Of a stretch of 64,000 nucleotides of DNA, positions 11,856-20,401 are shown piece after piece; the first letter of the stretch is position 1, and every line of letters begins with the position of its first letter. The stretch comes from Roseococcus sp. SDR (lineage in GTDB: Bacteria > Pseudomonadota > Alphaproteobacteria > Acetobacterales > Acetobacteraceae). The notes under the pieces were generated by a model. It saw only the letters and a list, made by a program, of their open reading frames with translations, ran no database searches and was not told where the DNA came from. The stretch covers positions 1 through 64,000 of the forward strand of contig NZ_JAHRCU010000023.1 of assembly GCF_019083995.1 (NCBI RefSeq), written 5' to 3'. Both the position numbers and the translations under genes were made by a program.

Positions 11856-12463
11856 TTGATCTCGTCACCTCCTGGGTGGCCGCCGCCGGCTATCTCGGCG
11901 TCTTCGCGCTGATGTTCCTGGAGAACCTCTTCCCGCCCATCCCCTCAGAACTCATCATGCCCTTCGCGGGCTTTGCCGCCGCGCGGGGCGAGCTTTCGCT
12001 GCTGCTGGTGATCGTGGCGGGCGTGGTCGGCACGCTGGTCGGCAATGTCGTCTGGTTCGAAATGGCGCGCGCCTTCGGCGCCGACCGCACGCGCCGCCTC
12101 TGCGAGAAATACGGCCGCTGGATCGGCGTGCTGCGCGAGGACCTGGACAAGGCCGAGGCGACGCTGCGCCGCTGGGGCCCGCTCGCGGTGTTCCTCGGCC
12201 GCATGATGCCGGGCATCCGCACCGTCATCTCCATCCCGGCCGGGCTGATCGAGATGCCGCGCCTGGTGTTCTACTCCTGGACGGCGCTGGGCAGCACCAT
12301 CTGGGTCGGCGCGCTGGCGCTGCTCGGCTACATCCTGGAGGAGGGCTACCAGCACATCGAGGGCTATGTGGACCCGATCGGCAAGGTGCTGGTGCTGCTG
12401 GTGGCGGGCCTCTTCCTCTGGCAGCTCATCCGCATCTGGACGCGCAAGCCGCCCGCGGCCTGA
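11852..12463 (+). CDS. DedA family membrane protein
   Basis: 203 residues. It has the DedA/SNARE-associated family marks: an N-terminal acidic motif near MFLENLFPPIPSELIMPFAG and the FLGRMMPGIRTVISIPAG segment, which holds the conserved Gly, Pro and Arg. Members act in undecaprenyl-phosphate or phospholipid translocation at the inner membrane. It overlaps the preceding glycosyltransferase gene by 4 bases, a sensible pairing because GT-C enzymes need polyprenyl-phosphate recycling. The role is inferred from the family. Confidence 0.85.
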   Translation: MIDLVTSWVAAAGYLGVFALMFLENLFPPIPSELIMPFAGFAAARGELSLLLVIVAGVVGTLVGNVVWFEMARAFGADRTRRLCEKYGRWIGVLREDLDKAEATLRRWGPLAVFLGRMMPGIRTVISIPAGLIEMPRLVFYSWTALGSTIWVGALALLGYILEEGYQHIEGYVDPIGKVLVLLVAGLFLWQLIRIWTRKPPAA

Positions 12464-12467
12464 TCCC

Positions 12468-12512
12468 ACATCCCATGGATCGTGACCGATCCATGGGATG
12501 TAGCATGTTTTT
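12468..12512 (+). terminator. intrinsic terminator after the dedA gene
   Basis: A perfect 15-bp stem (12468-12482 with 12487-12501) closed by the loop TGAC, and five T from 12508 after a 6-base gap. It lies 4 bases after the stop codon of the DedA gene. Confidence 0.75.
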
Positions 12513-12557
12513 CCTGCCCTCAGACGCCGGGCGCGGCCTCCGGCCGCTTGGCTTCGC
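12511..12557. repeat. dispersed structured repeat, family A, copy 1
   Basis: It shares almost every base with 62288-62334, including CTGCCCTCA, CGCCGGGCGCG and CGCTTGGCTTCGC. Each copy has a 6-bp stem (here 12533-12538 with 12542-12547) closed by TCC. Where the two copies differ inside the stem, both sides change so pairing is kept. Further GC-rich hairpins (such as GCCCGCC-TTC-GGCGGGC) follow up to 12,625. The 12,464-12,636 gap holds no gene that I can support. Confidence 0.65.
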
Positions 12558-12636
12558 CGGAATGCCGGCGGGCCGCATTCGCGGCCTCGCCCGCCTTCGG
12601 CGGGCGTGGGTCATGGACCACGGGATTTAGGATGAG

Positions 12637-13428
12637 TCAGCCGGGCACCACGCCCATCGCCATGCGCGCCGTGGCCGCGAAGCTGCGCGGCCCATCCGGC
12701 GCGCCGGCGCACCAGGCCTCGCGCAGCCCCGCCTCGAAGACCGCGCGTTCCGTCGCATCGAGGCCCGCGAGATAGGGGCCGATGATGCCCTGGTTGCCGC
12801 GCCAGGGGCTGAGCCAATCCTCGAAATCCGTGAACTCCATGCGGATCGGCAGGTCATGCTCCACGATCTCGCCAAGCCCCGCCTGCGCCAACAGCCCGCC
12901 GAGCTGCCCGGGCTGGCCCACCAGCCCCGCATAATGCCGCGCCCGCCAGGCGGCGCCCGAGGGAAACAGCGCAGCGGCGGTATCGGCAAAGAGCCGCATC
13001 GCCGGCATGCCACCCCAGAAATCCCACATGGCGAGCGCGACCTGGCCGCCCGGCCGCGTCACACGCCGCAACTCGCGCACGGCCAACGCCGGATCAGGCA
13101 CGAAGGCGATGACGAGCAGGGAGAGCGCCGCGTCGAAGCCGCGATCCGCGAAGGGCAGGGACTGCATGTCGCCCTGCCGGAACTCGCCATCCGGCACGCG
13201 CTGGCGCGCCGCTTCCAGATAAGGCTCCGCGAGGTCGAGGCCCGTGATGGCCGCCGTCGCATCGCGGGCCCGCAGCGCCTCAGAGAGCGAGCCTGTCCCG
13301 CAGCCCGCATCCAGCACGCGGGCGCCGGCGGCCAGCGCGCAGCGATCGAGAAACCCATCGGCCAGCCGGCGGGACCAGCGGCCCATGCTCGCCTCGTAGG
13401 AAGCCGCGCTGGTCGCGCGATAGGTCAC
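12637..13428 (-). CDS. class I SAM-dependent methyltransferase
   Basis: 263 residues. Motif I is VLDAGCGTGSLSEAL (about 39-53), the acidic post-I residue lies in GLDLAEPYLEAA, and an Asp-containing stretch FRQGDMQSLPFADRGFDAALSLLVIAFVPDP fits the UbiE/Methyltransf_11 type. The C-terminal half probably binds a small substrate, which I cannot name. Its start overlaps the stop of the ATC hydrolase-like gene by 4 bases, so the two are co-translated. It could methylate a product of that neighbour. Confidence 0.8.
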   Translation of the reverse strand: MTYRATSAASYEASMGRWSRRLADGFLDRCALAAGARVLDAGCGTGSLSEALRARDATAAITGLDLAEPYLEAARQRVPDGEFRQGDMQSLPFADRGFDAALSLLVIAFVPDPALAVRELRRVTRPGGQVALAMWDFWGGMPAMRLFADTAAALFPSGAAWRARHYAGLVGQPGQLGGLLAQAGLGEIVEHDLPIRMEFTDFEDWLSPWRGNQGIIGPYLAGLDATERAVFEAGLREAWCAGAPDGPRSFAATARMAMGVVPG

Positions 13429-13883
13429 GCCTCGCGCGTGTAGCGGAAGTTGCAGTGCGTGGCGCCGCCCATGATGGTCTGCGTGCGTTCCAGCTTGAGC
13501 TTCGGATCATAGCCCTCGCAAAGCGCGCCATCGCGGTTGCAGGAGAGCACGGCGCCGAGCTTGCCGAGGCCCATCTCGCGATAGGTCTCGGCATAGCGGC
13601 AGCGCGTGACGTTGAAGTCGTAATGCGTCTCGTCCTGGCGCAGCACCTCGATGCGCAGCGCGTCATCCAGCTTCCAGCGCTCCATCGCATCGGCGAAGTG
13701 CTGGATGCTGGGCTGCTCCGTGGTGGCGGCGATGGCCGCACCCGCCTGCCGCGCCAGCTTCACGATGGCGCGGGAGAGGATTTCCGTCGCCTGCTCCTCG
13801 CCCAGGGTCGCGGCCATCTCCTCGAAGATTCCCTTGGCGAAGGCGGCTTCGATGCGGCGCTGCTCGAGAACGGAGATGGTCAT
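13425..13883 (-). CDS. L-2-amino-thiazoline-4-carboxylic acid hydrolase-like protein
   Basis: 152 residues. The C-terminal signature (FNVTRCRYAETYREMG, then LSCNRDGALCEGYDPKLKLERTQTIMGGATHCNFRY) matches the ATC-hydrolase family, in which conserved Cys and His residues are thought to be catalytic. Known members open thiazoline rings in L-cysteine synthesis, but most family proteins have unknown substrates. AGGAG lies 8 bases before the chosen ATG. A 40-codon upstream extension covers repeat DNA and is discarded. It is the first gene of a two-gene leftward operon with the methyltransferase. Confidence 0.75.
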   Translation of the reverse strand: MTISVLEQRRIEAAFAKGIFEEMAATLGEEQATEILSRAIVKLARQAGAAIAATTEQPSIQHFADAMERWKLDDALRIEVLRQDETHYDFNVTRCRYAETYREMGLGKLGAVLSCNRDGALCEGYDPKLKLERTQTIMGGATHCNFRYTREA

Positions 13884-13938
13884 GCAAGGCTCCTGCCGGG
13901 TGTTGCGCGGCAAGCTTGCCCGAGCTTTCGCCTGCTGC

Positions 13939-13981
13939 CCATCCGCTGGCTTGCCGCGATTGCCATCCGCTGGCTTGCCGC
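13939..13981. repeat. two-copy 24-bp tandem repeat upstream of the ATC hydrolase-like gene
   Basis: The 19-base unit CCATCCGCTGGCTTGCCGC occurs at 13939-13957 and again at 13963-13981. It lies in the divergent promoter region between the leftward ATC hydrolase-like gene and the rightward RidA-like gene, so it could be a regulator site. Confidence 0.5.
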
Positions 13982-14027
13982 TCAGCCCGACGCGCGCCAG
14001 CATGCGGCCGGCATTGCAGGAGGGACC

Positions 14028-14786
14028 ATGTCGGCCACGCAGATCGCCCGCGCGGGCGGGTATCGCTTCATCCCGGGCGTCTATCAGTACTCAGCCGGCG
14101 TCGCGGCCGAGCCCGGCTTCCGGCTGGAGCGCGTGCGCTTCGCAGAGCCTGTGCCGATGGCCGAGGGCTTCGCCCGTATCGCTGCCGTGCTGGAAGCGGC
14201 CGGCCGCCCGAAGCAGGCCTTCGCCGCATGCGAACTCCGTTCGCCCGCGCCCTTCACCGAGGCCGGCTTCGAGGCCTTCAACCGCGAATACGGCGCGGTG
14301 CTGACCGAATGGGGCATCTTCCAGGACGGGCTGAATCCCATCGCGCGCAGCAATGTCTGCCCCGAGCTGCACAAGCCCGCCGCGCCCAGCTTCCATGCCT
14401 TCAGCTTCACCGTGCCGGATGCGGCGGCGGCCCCCTCCTTCGTCGTCGCCGGCAGCGGGGAATCGGCCGAGGGCAAGGGCAGCTACCGCGACAACACCGT
14501 GGCGCTGGGCGACCTCTCGCCCGCCGGGATGCGGAAGAAGGCGCAATGGGTGCTGGGCGAGATGGAGCGCCGCATGGCGGCCCTCGGCTTCACCTGGGTC
14601 GAGACCACGGGCGTGCAGGCCTATACCGTGCACGATGTGCACCCCTTCCTGGCCGATGAGCTGGTGGCGCGGGGTGCCGCGCGGCACGGCCTCACCTGGC
14701 AGTTTTGCCGCCCGCCCGTGGTCGATCTCGAATACGAGATGGATTGCCGCGGCGTCTTTACCGAGCGGGTGCTGCCCAAGGGCTGA
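14028..14786 (+). CDS. RidA-like (YjgF fold) protein, unassigned subfamily
   Basis: 252 residues and not one I can name. The C-terminal part (VALGDLSPAGMRKKAQWVLGEMERRMAALGFTWVETTGVQAYTVHDVHPF) reads like the YjgF/RidA helix plus strand, but the protein is twice the usual RidA length, so a duplicated or fused fold is possible. The motif SNVCPELHKPAAPSFHAF is notable. AGGAGG lies 5 bases ahead of the ATG. It is divergent from the ATC hydrolase-like operon and is followed by a Bug receptor and a standard RidA, which suggests small-molecule catabolism. Confidence 0.45.
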   Translation: MSATQIARAGGYRFIPGVYQYSAGVAAEPGFRLERVRFAEPVPMAEGFARIAAVLEAAGRPKQAFAACELRSPAPFTEAGFEAFNREYGAVLTEWGIFQDGLNPIARSNVCPELHKPAAPSFHAFSFTVPDAAAAPSFVVAGSGESAEGKGSYRDNTVALGDLSPAGMRKKAQWVLGEMERRMAALGFTWVETTGVQAYTVHDVHPFLADELVARGAARHGLTWQFCRPPVVDLEYEMDCRGVFTERVLPKG

Positions 14787-14815
14787 CGCTCATTTTTGAT
14801 GCCCGGACGCAAAAA

Positions 14816-14845
14816 CCCGCTCTGGCGCGCTTGACGCCGAGCGGG
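14816..14845 (-). terminator. hairpin with T-run on the minus strand
   Basis: CCCGCTC/GAGCGGG arms with an inner GGCG/CGCC pair. Read on the minus strand the stem is followed by five T (14811-14815). There is no leftward gene upstream of it, so its use is unclear. It may block antisense reads into 14028-14786. Confidence 0.4.
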
Positions 14846-14888
14846 TGCGGCGCAGCATGATCGGGTGCCGCCCCGAAAGGATTTCGCC

Positions 14889-15854
14889 ATGCCGAAGCTC
14901 TCCCGCCGCGCCGCTGGTCTCGCGCTCCTCGCCACGCCTGCCCTCGCCCAGGCCCAATCCTGGGCGCCGAGCCAGCCGGTCCGGGTGATCATCCCCTTCA
15001 CGCCGGGCGGCACGATGGACACGGTGGTGCGCCCCGTGCAGCAGATCCTGCAGCAGGAGCTCGGCCAGCCCATCATCATGGAGCACCGGCCGGGAGCCGC
15101 GACCGTCATCGGCACGCAGGAGGTGATGCGCGCCCCCGCCGATGGCCACACCATGATCATGATCGCCAACAGCTTCGCGGCGAACATCACGCTGCGGCCC
15201 AGCATGCCCTACAACTCGCTGCGGGACTTCGCGCCGCTGGCGATGGCGACCGTGGTGCCGCATGTGCTGGTGGTGCACCCTTCCGTCGCCCGCGATTTCC
15301 CGGCCTTCATCGCCGCGGGCCGCCGCGCAGGCGCCAATCTCGCCTTCGGCTCCTATGGCATCGGCACCTCGAACCATCTGGGCGGCGAGCAGTTCCGCGA
15401 ACTCACCGGCATCGGCGCCACCCATGTGCCCTATAATGGCGCACCCCAGGCCTATACCGACCTGATCGGTGGCCGGCTGCAATTCATGTTCGCGAACCTG
15501 CCCGACGTGATCCAGCCCGCCCAGGCCGGGCAGATGCGCCCCATCGCCATCTCGGCCGAGCGGCGCGTGCGCGAGCTGCCCGACGTGCCGACCATGGCGG
15601 AGCTTGGCTTCCCGCTGGTTCTCTCCGACAGCTGGTTCGGCCTGATCACGCGCGCCGATGTGCCGGCCCCCGCGCGCGCCAGGCTGGAAGCGGCCTGGCT
15701 CGCCGCCCTGACGCGGCCCGAGGTGAAGGGCCGCCTGGAAGAGCTCGGCTTCACCGTGCTGGCGAAGCCCGGCGCGGAATTCGGCACCGAGATCCGCCGC
15801 TACGCGGACACCTACGCGCAGGTGATCCGCGCCAACAACATCCGCGTGGAGTGA
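14889..15854 (+). CDS. Bug-family tripartite tricarboxylate transporter receptor (TctC-like)
   Basis: 321 residues. It has a signal peptide (MPKLSRRAAGLALLATPALAQA), then the Bug signatures VRVIIPFTPGGTMDTVVR and GQPIIMEHRPGAATVIGTQEV, the HVPYNGAPQAYTDLIGGRLQFMF segment and ADVPAPARARLEAAW. Such periplasmic receptors bind carboxylates or other small anions. Acetobacteraceae and Burkholderiales encode many without TctAB partners, as here. GAAAGGA precedes the ATG. The RidA gene begins 8 bases downstream. Confidence 0.9.
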   Translation: MPKLSRRAAGLALLATPALAQAQSWAPSQPVRVIIPFTPGGTMDTVVRPVQQILQQELGQPIIMEHRPGAATVIGTQEVMRAPADGHTMIMIANSFAANITLRPSMPYNSLRDFAPLAMATVVPHVLVVHPSVARDFPAFIAAGRRAGANLAFGSYGIGTSNHLGGEQFRELTGIGATHVPYNGAPQAYTDLIGGRLQFMFANLPDVIQPAQAGQMRPIAISAERRVRELPDVPTMAELGFPLVLSDSWFGLITRADVPAPARARLEAAWLAALTRPEVKGRLEELGFTVLAKPGAEFGTEIRRYADTYAQVIRANNIRVE

Positions 15855-15861
15855 GGAACGC

Positions 15862-16254
15862 ATGAGCACGCCGCTGGAGCACATCTTCGTCGAGGGGCAG
15901 TGGAAGGTCGCCGCCCCCCTCTCGCCCGCCGTGAAGGTGGGCAACCTCATGTTCATCTCGGGCATCCCCGCCTATGACGAGAAGGGTGCCTTGGCCGTCG
16001 GCGACTTCCCGGCGCAGATGAAGCAGACCATGGCGACCATCACCGGCATCCTGAACAGCGTGGGTGCGGGCTGGGACCGCGTGGCGAAGGTGAATGTGCT
16101 GCTGACGCGGCGCGAGGATTTCGAGGAGATGAACCGCATCTACGCGGCGCATTTTCCCGATGGGAAATACCCGGCGCGCACCACCGCCATCGTCTATTCG
16201 CTGCCGCGCCCGAACTTCCTGCTGGAGATCGAGGCGGTCGCCGTCCTCGATTAG
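15862..16254 (+). CDS. RidA family protein
   Basis: 130 residues, the normal length for RidA/YjgF. It has VGNLMFISGIPAYDEKGALAVGDFPAQMKQTMATITGILNSVGAGWDRVAKVNVLLTRREDFEEMN, then the PARTTAIV segment where the conserved Arg sits, and ends FLLEIEAVAVL. RidA proteins hydrolyse reactive enamine/imine intermediates. It is co-directional with the Bug receptor and the larger RidA-like gene, and probably co-transcribed with them. Confidence 0.88.
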   Translation: MSTPLEHIFVEGQWKVAAPLSPAVKVGNLMFISGIPAYDEKGALAVGDFPAQMKQTMATITGILNSVGAGWDRVAKVNVLLTRREDFEEMNRIYAAHFPDGKYPARTTAIVYSLPRPNFLLEIEAVAVLD

Positions 16255-16257
16255 AGC

Positions 16258-16295
16258 CTGATCGTCCTTGGTCGCAGACCAAGGGCGTGAATCAG
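16258..16295. repeat. dispersed 38-bp cruciform repeat, family B, copy 1
   Basis: Outer sequences CTGATCGT and GCGTGAATCAG flank an inner 8-bp stem CCTTGGTC-GCA-GACCAAGG. The same 38-base layout with the same outer sequences and a different inner stem is found at 56696-56733. CTGAT pairs with ATCAG. It lies between convergent genes and may work as a terminator here. Confidence 0.65.
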
Positions 16296-16299
16296 CCTC

Positions 16300-17499
16300 T
16301 CAGCGAACGCCGCGCGGCAGCCAGCGATAGCCGGCCATGCCGGCGAGCAGGCATAGCGCCATGAGGGCGAAGCCGGCGCGATAGCCGGCCTCGCCGGAGC
16401 CCACCACGCCCACGGCCCAGCCCACCAGCACCGGCAGCAGCGCCGAGCCCAGCACCTGCGCGAGATTGACCGTGGTGACGCCGCGCCCCACCAGCGCCTC
16501 AGGGAAGAGCGCGCGGCCCTGCGTGACGAGCAGGATCGAATAGGCCGAGAAGAAGCAGCACAGCATCAGCAGCGTGACCGCCGCGGCCAGCGGCAATCCC
16601 GGCCAGAGGGCGAGGATCAGCAGCGTCCCCACCACCGTGCCGGCCGAGGTCAGAACCGCCGTATCGCGCCCCAGCAGCCGCTCCAGCGGTGGCACCGCCA
16701 GTTGCCCGGCTGGCACGGCGAGGCCCATGGCCAGGATGACGCTGCCCCGCGCCGCCGCCTCCAGCCCGTGCACATCGAACAGGTAAGGACCGGCCCAGAG
16801 CGCCAGCAGCGTCGCCATGGCCGCATAGGCGAATGTATGCAATGAGAGGATGCGCGGCAGGCCGGGCGTCGCCCAGACGGTGAATTGCCCCGCCAGCACC
16901 TGGCCCAGCGTCTCGGCGGCGCGGATGCGCGGCGGCGCATCTGGCGGGTCATCGGCGGCAAAGCGCCACCAGATCAGGCCCACCAGCAGCATCAGGGCGG
17001 CCGCGAGCAGAAAGGCGCCGCGCCAGCCCATCACGCCCGCCATGACGGCAAGCGGCGCGCCAGCGGCGAGGATCCCCGCATTGCTCCAGGCGAAGATGGA
17101 GGAGAGTGCGCGCGTCAACGCCGGTCCCTTGTGCCAGCGCCCGGTGAGAAACACCGCCGCCATGAAGCTCGCCCCGCAGCCCAGGCCCAGCAGGAAGCGT
17201 GCGGCGAGGAATTGCGGGCCATCCTGCGCCATGCCTTGCGCCGCCGCCCCCAGCACGGCGAGGCCTGTGAGCCAGAGCACGAGGCGCCGCGGCCCGATGC
17301 GGTCGAGCATCACGCCGACCGGGATCTGCGCCACCATGAGCGCGCCGAAGAAGGCTGTGTTCGCCGCCCCCAGCGCGGCCGGGCCCATGGCGAGATCGGC
17401 GGCCAATTCGGGCGCGATCACGCCGACCGCCGCTCGATGGAATTGCGAGGCGCCGGTCATCGTGGCCAGCGCCACGGCCACGCGGGTTGCAGGACTCAC
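16300..17499 (-). CDS. MFS transporter
   Basis: 399 residues with about 12 membrane segments. The loop 2-3 motif appears as GVMLDRIGPRRLVLW, typical of the major facilitator superfamily, and the second half mirrors the first (PPLERLLGRDTAV). Substrate unknown. The start is GTG 17499, which overlaps the stop of the ArsR-type gene by 4 bases (GTGA), so the regulator and exporter form one leftward operon. Confidence 0.85.
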   Translation of the reverse strand: MSPATRVAVALATMTGASQFHRAAVGVIAPELAADLAMGPAALGAANTAFFGALMVAQIPVGVMLDRIGPRRLVLWLTGLAVLGAAAQGMAQDGPQFLAARFLLGLGCGASFMAAVFLTGRWHKGPALTRALSSIFAWSNAGILAAGAPLAVMAGVMGWRGAFLLAAALMLLVGLIWWRFAADDPPDAPPRIRAAETLGQVLAGQFTVWATPGLPRILSLHTFAYAAMATLLALWAGPYLFDVHGLEAAARGSVILAMGLAVPAGQLAVPPLERLLGRDTAVLTSAGTVVGTLLILALWPGLPLAAAVTLLMLCCFFSAYSILLVTQGRALFPEALVGRGVTTVNLAQVLGSALLPVLVGWAVGVVGSGEAGYRAGFALMALCLLAGMAGYRWLPRGVR

Positions 17500-18182
17500 A
17501 GCGACATCCCGAATTCCGTGGCGAGGGCACGCGCCCCTTCGGGCGTGCAGGCGAGGCGCCGGCGTTGCAGCGTGTCGGTGGCACCAGGCTCGACGCGGGT
17601 CAGCCAATGGCGGCGCAGCATCATTGCGGTCACCTCTCGCCCGAGGCCGCCGGCCAGATGGGGCCGCCGCTCGGACCAGTCCATGCAGTCACAGGCGAAG
17701 CGCGGCGCGCGGCGGGCGGCGGGCAGGTCCACGCCCAGCGCCGCCATCCGCGCCTCGCCCCGCGCGGTCAGGTCCCAGCCGCCAGGGGCGGCCTCCATCC
17801 ATTGATCGCCGCTGAGCCGCTCATGCAGCGCGACGCCGAGGCGCCCGGCAAGGTGGTGCCAGCAGAGCCGTCCCTGGCGGAAAGCCTCGCCATGCGGCCA
17901 GGATCTCCGCGGGCTTGCCTGCGGAAGGGCGATGAGTGTTTCCAAAGCCGCCGCCACCTCCTCGCCCGCCAGGCGATGATAACGATGCCGGCCTTGGGCA
18001 TGCACGGCGATCAGCCCCGCCTCCGCCAGCGCCTTGAGTTGAGCGCTGGCCGCCGCTGCGCCGATGCCCGCCACGCGTGCCAGTTCGCCGGCCGTCAGCG
18101 CCTCGCCTGGCAGAAGCGCCTGCAGCATGGCGGCGCGGGACGGGTCCCCGATCAGGGCGGCGATGCTGGCGAGGTTGGGCAT
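17496..18182 (-). CDS. ArsR-type winged-helix regulator with C-terminal extension
   Basis: 228 residues. The first 85 residues are an ArsR-like winged helix (IAALIGDPSRAAMLQALLPGEALTAGELARVAGIGAAAASAQLKALAEAGLI), with the recognition helix in the AASAQLKAL part. The rest (about 100-228) has CDCMDWSERRPHLAGGLGREV, a pattern found in ArsR-family proteins that sit beside MFS genes. It probably represses its own operon and the MFS gene. The effector is unknown. A 68-codon upstream extension is discarded because the winged helix begins at the ATG chosen. Confidence 0.8.
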   Translation of the reverse strand: MPNLASIAALIGDPSRAAMLQALLPGEALTAGELARVAGIGAAAASAQLKALAEAGLIAVHAQGRHRYHRLAGEEVAAALETLIALPQASPRRSWPHGEAFRQGRLCWHHLAGRLGVALHERLSGDQWMEAAPGGWDLTARGEARMAALGVDLPAARRAPRFACDCMDWSERRPHLAGGLGREVTAMMLRRHWLTRVEPGATDTLQRRRLACTPEGARALATEFGMSL

Positions 18183-18291
18183 GTGAAGTTCCGGGTGACT
18201 GTCGGCGTCATGGATAGCCGACCACAGGCGCGCATGTTTCGGAACCCGCCGAACCCTCGCGCCTCGTGCGCTTTCCCGGCAGGATGCGCCG

Positions 18292-19161
18292 ATGCGCCTG
18301 CTCCTCCCGCTCGCCCTGCTGCTGCTGGCCCTGCCCGCCGCCGCCTCCGAGCTCAAGATCGCCAGCTGGAACATCGCCTGGCTCACCCTCCGCCCGGCGA
18401 ACGACCCCGATCTGCCGCGCGGCCTGACGCCGCGCCAGCCGGGCGACTTTACCCTGCTGGCCGATTACGTCCGCCGCCTTGATGCCGATGTGGTCGCACT
18501 GCAGGAGGTGGACGGGCCGGAAGCCGCCGCGCGCATCTTCAACCCGCGTGACTACGCCTTCTTTTTTCCCGATGAGCGCGACATCCAGCGCACCGGCTTC
18601 GCCGTGCGCCGCAGCATCCGCGCCATCCGCAACGCCGATCTGGCAGAGCTGGATCTCGCCCCCAATGCCCGCTTCTCCCAGCGGCGCGGCACCGACATCA
18701 CGATCGAGCAGGAGGGCCGGATGCTGCGCCTGCTCTCTGTGCATCTCAACGCCGGCTGCCGCGAAGGTCCGATGGATCCGGCGCGCGGCCGCGAGTGTGA
18801 CAACCTGTCGCGTCAGTCCGAGGTGCTGGCCGGCTGGGTCGCGGCACGCCGGGCGGAGGGCGCCGCCTTTGCCATCCTCGGCGACTTCAACCGCCGCATC
18901 CCCGACGCGCGGGATGACCTGCTGGTGCAACTCACGCGCGCCGCGCCGCTGACGCGCGTGAACGAAGGCCTCGGCAATCCCTGCTGGGCGGATGCGCGGG
19001 GCGGGCGGCCCTTCATCAGCCACATCTTTCTGGGCGGGCCGGCGCAGCGCTGGCTGGTGCCGGGCAGCCTGCGCGTCATGGTCTATGCCGAGCGTGACCC
19101 CGCCATGCGCGACCGCCTTTCCGATCACTGCCCTGTCAGCTTCCGCATCAGGATGAACTGA
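18292..19161 (+). CDS. secreted endonuclease/exonuclease/phosphatase family protein
   Basis: 289 residues. A signal peptide (MRLLLPLALLLLALPAAA) is followed by the EEP fold: KIASWNIAWL (first metal ligand Asn), VALQEV (Glu), SVHLNAGC, ILGDFNRR (GDFN) and the closing LSDHCPVSF (SDH). All the usual catalytic positions are present. The export signal suggests a periplasmic or extracellular nuclease or phosphatase. The MFS gene follows 1 base later. Confidence 0.88.
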   Translation: MRLLLPLALLLLALPAAASELKIASWNIAWLTLRPANDPDLPRGLTPRQPGDFTLLADYVRRLDADVVALQEVDGPEAAARIFNPRDYAFFFPDERDIQRTGFAVRRSIRAIRNADLAELDLAPNARFSQRRGTDITIEQEGRMLRLLSVHLNAGCREGPMDPARGRECDNLSRQSEVLAGWVAARRAEGAAFAILGDFNRRIPDARDDLLVQLTRAAPLTRVNEGLGNPCWADARGGRPFISHIFLGGPAQRWLVPGSLRVMVYAERDPAMRDRLSDHCPVSFRIRMN

Positions 19162-19162
19162 G

Positions 19163-20401
19163 TTGCACACCTTCCTCCGCGTTACCCTGCCGCTTGCCTT
19201 CGTGAATGTGCTGAACCAGGCGAGCCGCGCGATGCTGGCGGTGATCGGTCCGCTGCTGGCGCTCGAATTCTCGCTTTCCGCTTCCGATCTCGGGCTGCTC
19301 GCCGCCGTCCTCTTCGTCGCCTATGCGGGGGCGCAATTGCCGGTGGGCGTCGCGCTCGACCGCTATGGTGCCAGACGGGTGCAGACGGCGCTCGCGGCTC
19401 TGTCGGGCGTGGCCTTCCTGATCTGCGCCCTGGCCGATGGCGTGGTGATGCTGGGCATCGGCCGCTTCCTGACCGGCATCGGCATCGCGGCCGGGCTGAT
19501 GGCGATGCTCAAGGCGAACACGCAATGGTTCCCCAGGGCGCGCATCGCGGCGATGACGGGCAGCGGCATCTTCATCGGCGGCCTGGGCGGCATGATGGCG
19601 ACGCTGCCCCTGCAGGCGATGCTGCCGCTGGTGGGTTGGCGCGGCGGCTTCGCCGTGCTGGCGGTGATGTCCTTCGCCATCGCCGCCTGGATCTGGATCT
19701 CCGTCGCGGATGCGCCGCCGGGCCATGCGAAGCCGCCGACGCGCGGCCTGATGAGCGAGGTGAAAGCCTTCGGGCCGATCTTCACCAACCCCTATTTCAC
19801 CCGCTTCGTGCCGGCCATCATCGTTCTGTCGGGCCTGAACTTCGTCTATCAGGGGCTTTGGGCGGGGCCCTGGTTGCGCGATGTGGCAGGCTTCGATGCG
19901 GAGGCACGCGCCGTCGTGCTTTTCGCCTATGCCTGCGGCATGGCCGCCGGCAGCCTGGGCAACGGCCAGGCGGCGAGCTTCTTCCAGGCGCGCGGCCATT
20001 CGCCCATGCTCGTGCCCTGCATCGCCATGGGCGTGCAGATCTCGCTCCAGGCCCTGCTGATCTTCCAACCGCCGATGAGCCTCTGGGCGCTCTGCCTCGT
20101 CTGGTTCACCTTCGCCTTCTCGGGTTCGGCCGGGCCCATGGGCTATGCCGCGGTGGGCCAGCGGTTCACGGCCGAGTTCGCGGGCCGGGTCGCGACGGCG
20201 ATCAACGGCTCCATGCTCGTCATGGTCTTCATCCTGCAATACGTGATCGGCGCGATCATCGATCTCTGGCCGCAGACCGCCTCGGGCGGCTGGCACGCCA
20301 CAGGCTATGCCTGGGCCATGGGCCTTACCCTCGCGCTTCAGGCCTTCACGATCCTCTGGGCCTGGCGCCTGCACGCGTTCCATCGGGGAGCATTGGCATG
20401 A
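19163..20401 (+). CDS. MFS transporter
   Basis: 412 residues with 12 predicted membrane segments and the loop motif GVALDRYGARRVQTALA. It starts at TTG just after the EEP gene. No closer in-frame ATG would keep the first helix (LPLAFVNVLNQASRAMLAVIGPLLALEF). Its 3' end overlaps ppk2 by 4 bases. The substrate cannot be told. Members of this type are often annotated as nitrate/nitrite or aromatic acid porters, but nothing here decides it. Confidence 0.85.
   Translation: MHTFLRVTLPLAFVNVLNQASRAMLAVIGPLLALEFSLSASDLGLLAAVLFVAYAGAQLPVGVALDRYGARRVQTALAALSGVAFLICALADGVVMLGIGRFLTGIGIAAGLMAMLKANTQWFPRARIAAMTGSGIFIGGLGGMMATLPLQAMLPLVGWRGGFAVLAVMSFAIAAWIWISVADAPPGHAKPPTRGLMSEVKAFGPIFTNPYFTRFVPAIIVLSGLNFVYQGLWAGPWLRDVAGFDAEARAVVLFAYACGMAAGSLGNGQAASFFQARGHSPMLVPCIAMGVQISLQALLIFQPPMSLWALCLVWFTFAFSGSAGPMGYAAVGQRFTAEFAGRVATAINGSMLVMVFILQYVIGAIIDLWPQTASGGWHATGYAWAMGLTLALQAFTILWAWRLHAFHRGALA

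Noticed and set aside
19525-20397. N-terminal extension of the ppk2 frame by 291 codons
   Set aside because: It shadows the MFS gene; PPK2 similarity begins at the ATG that overlaps the MFS stop.
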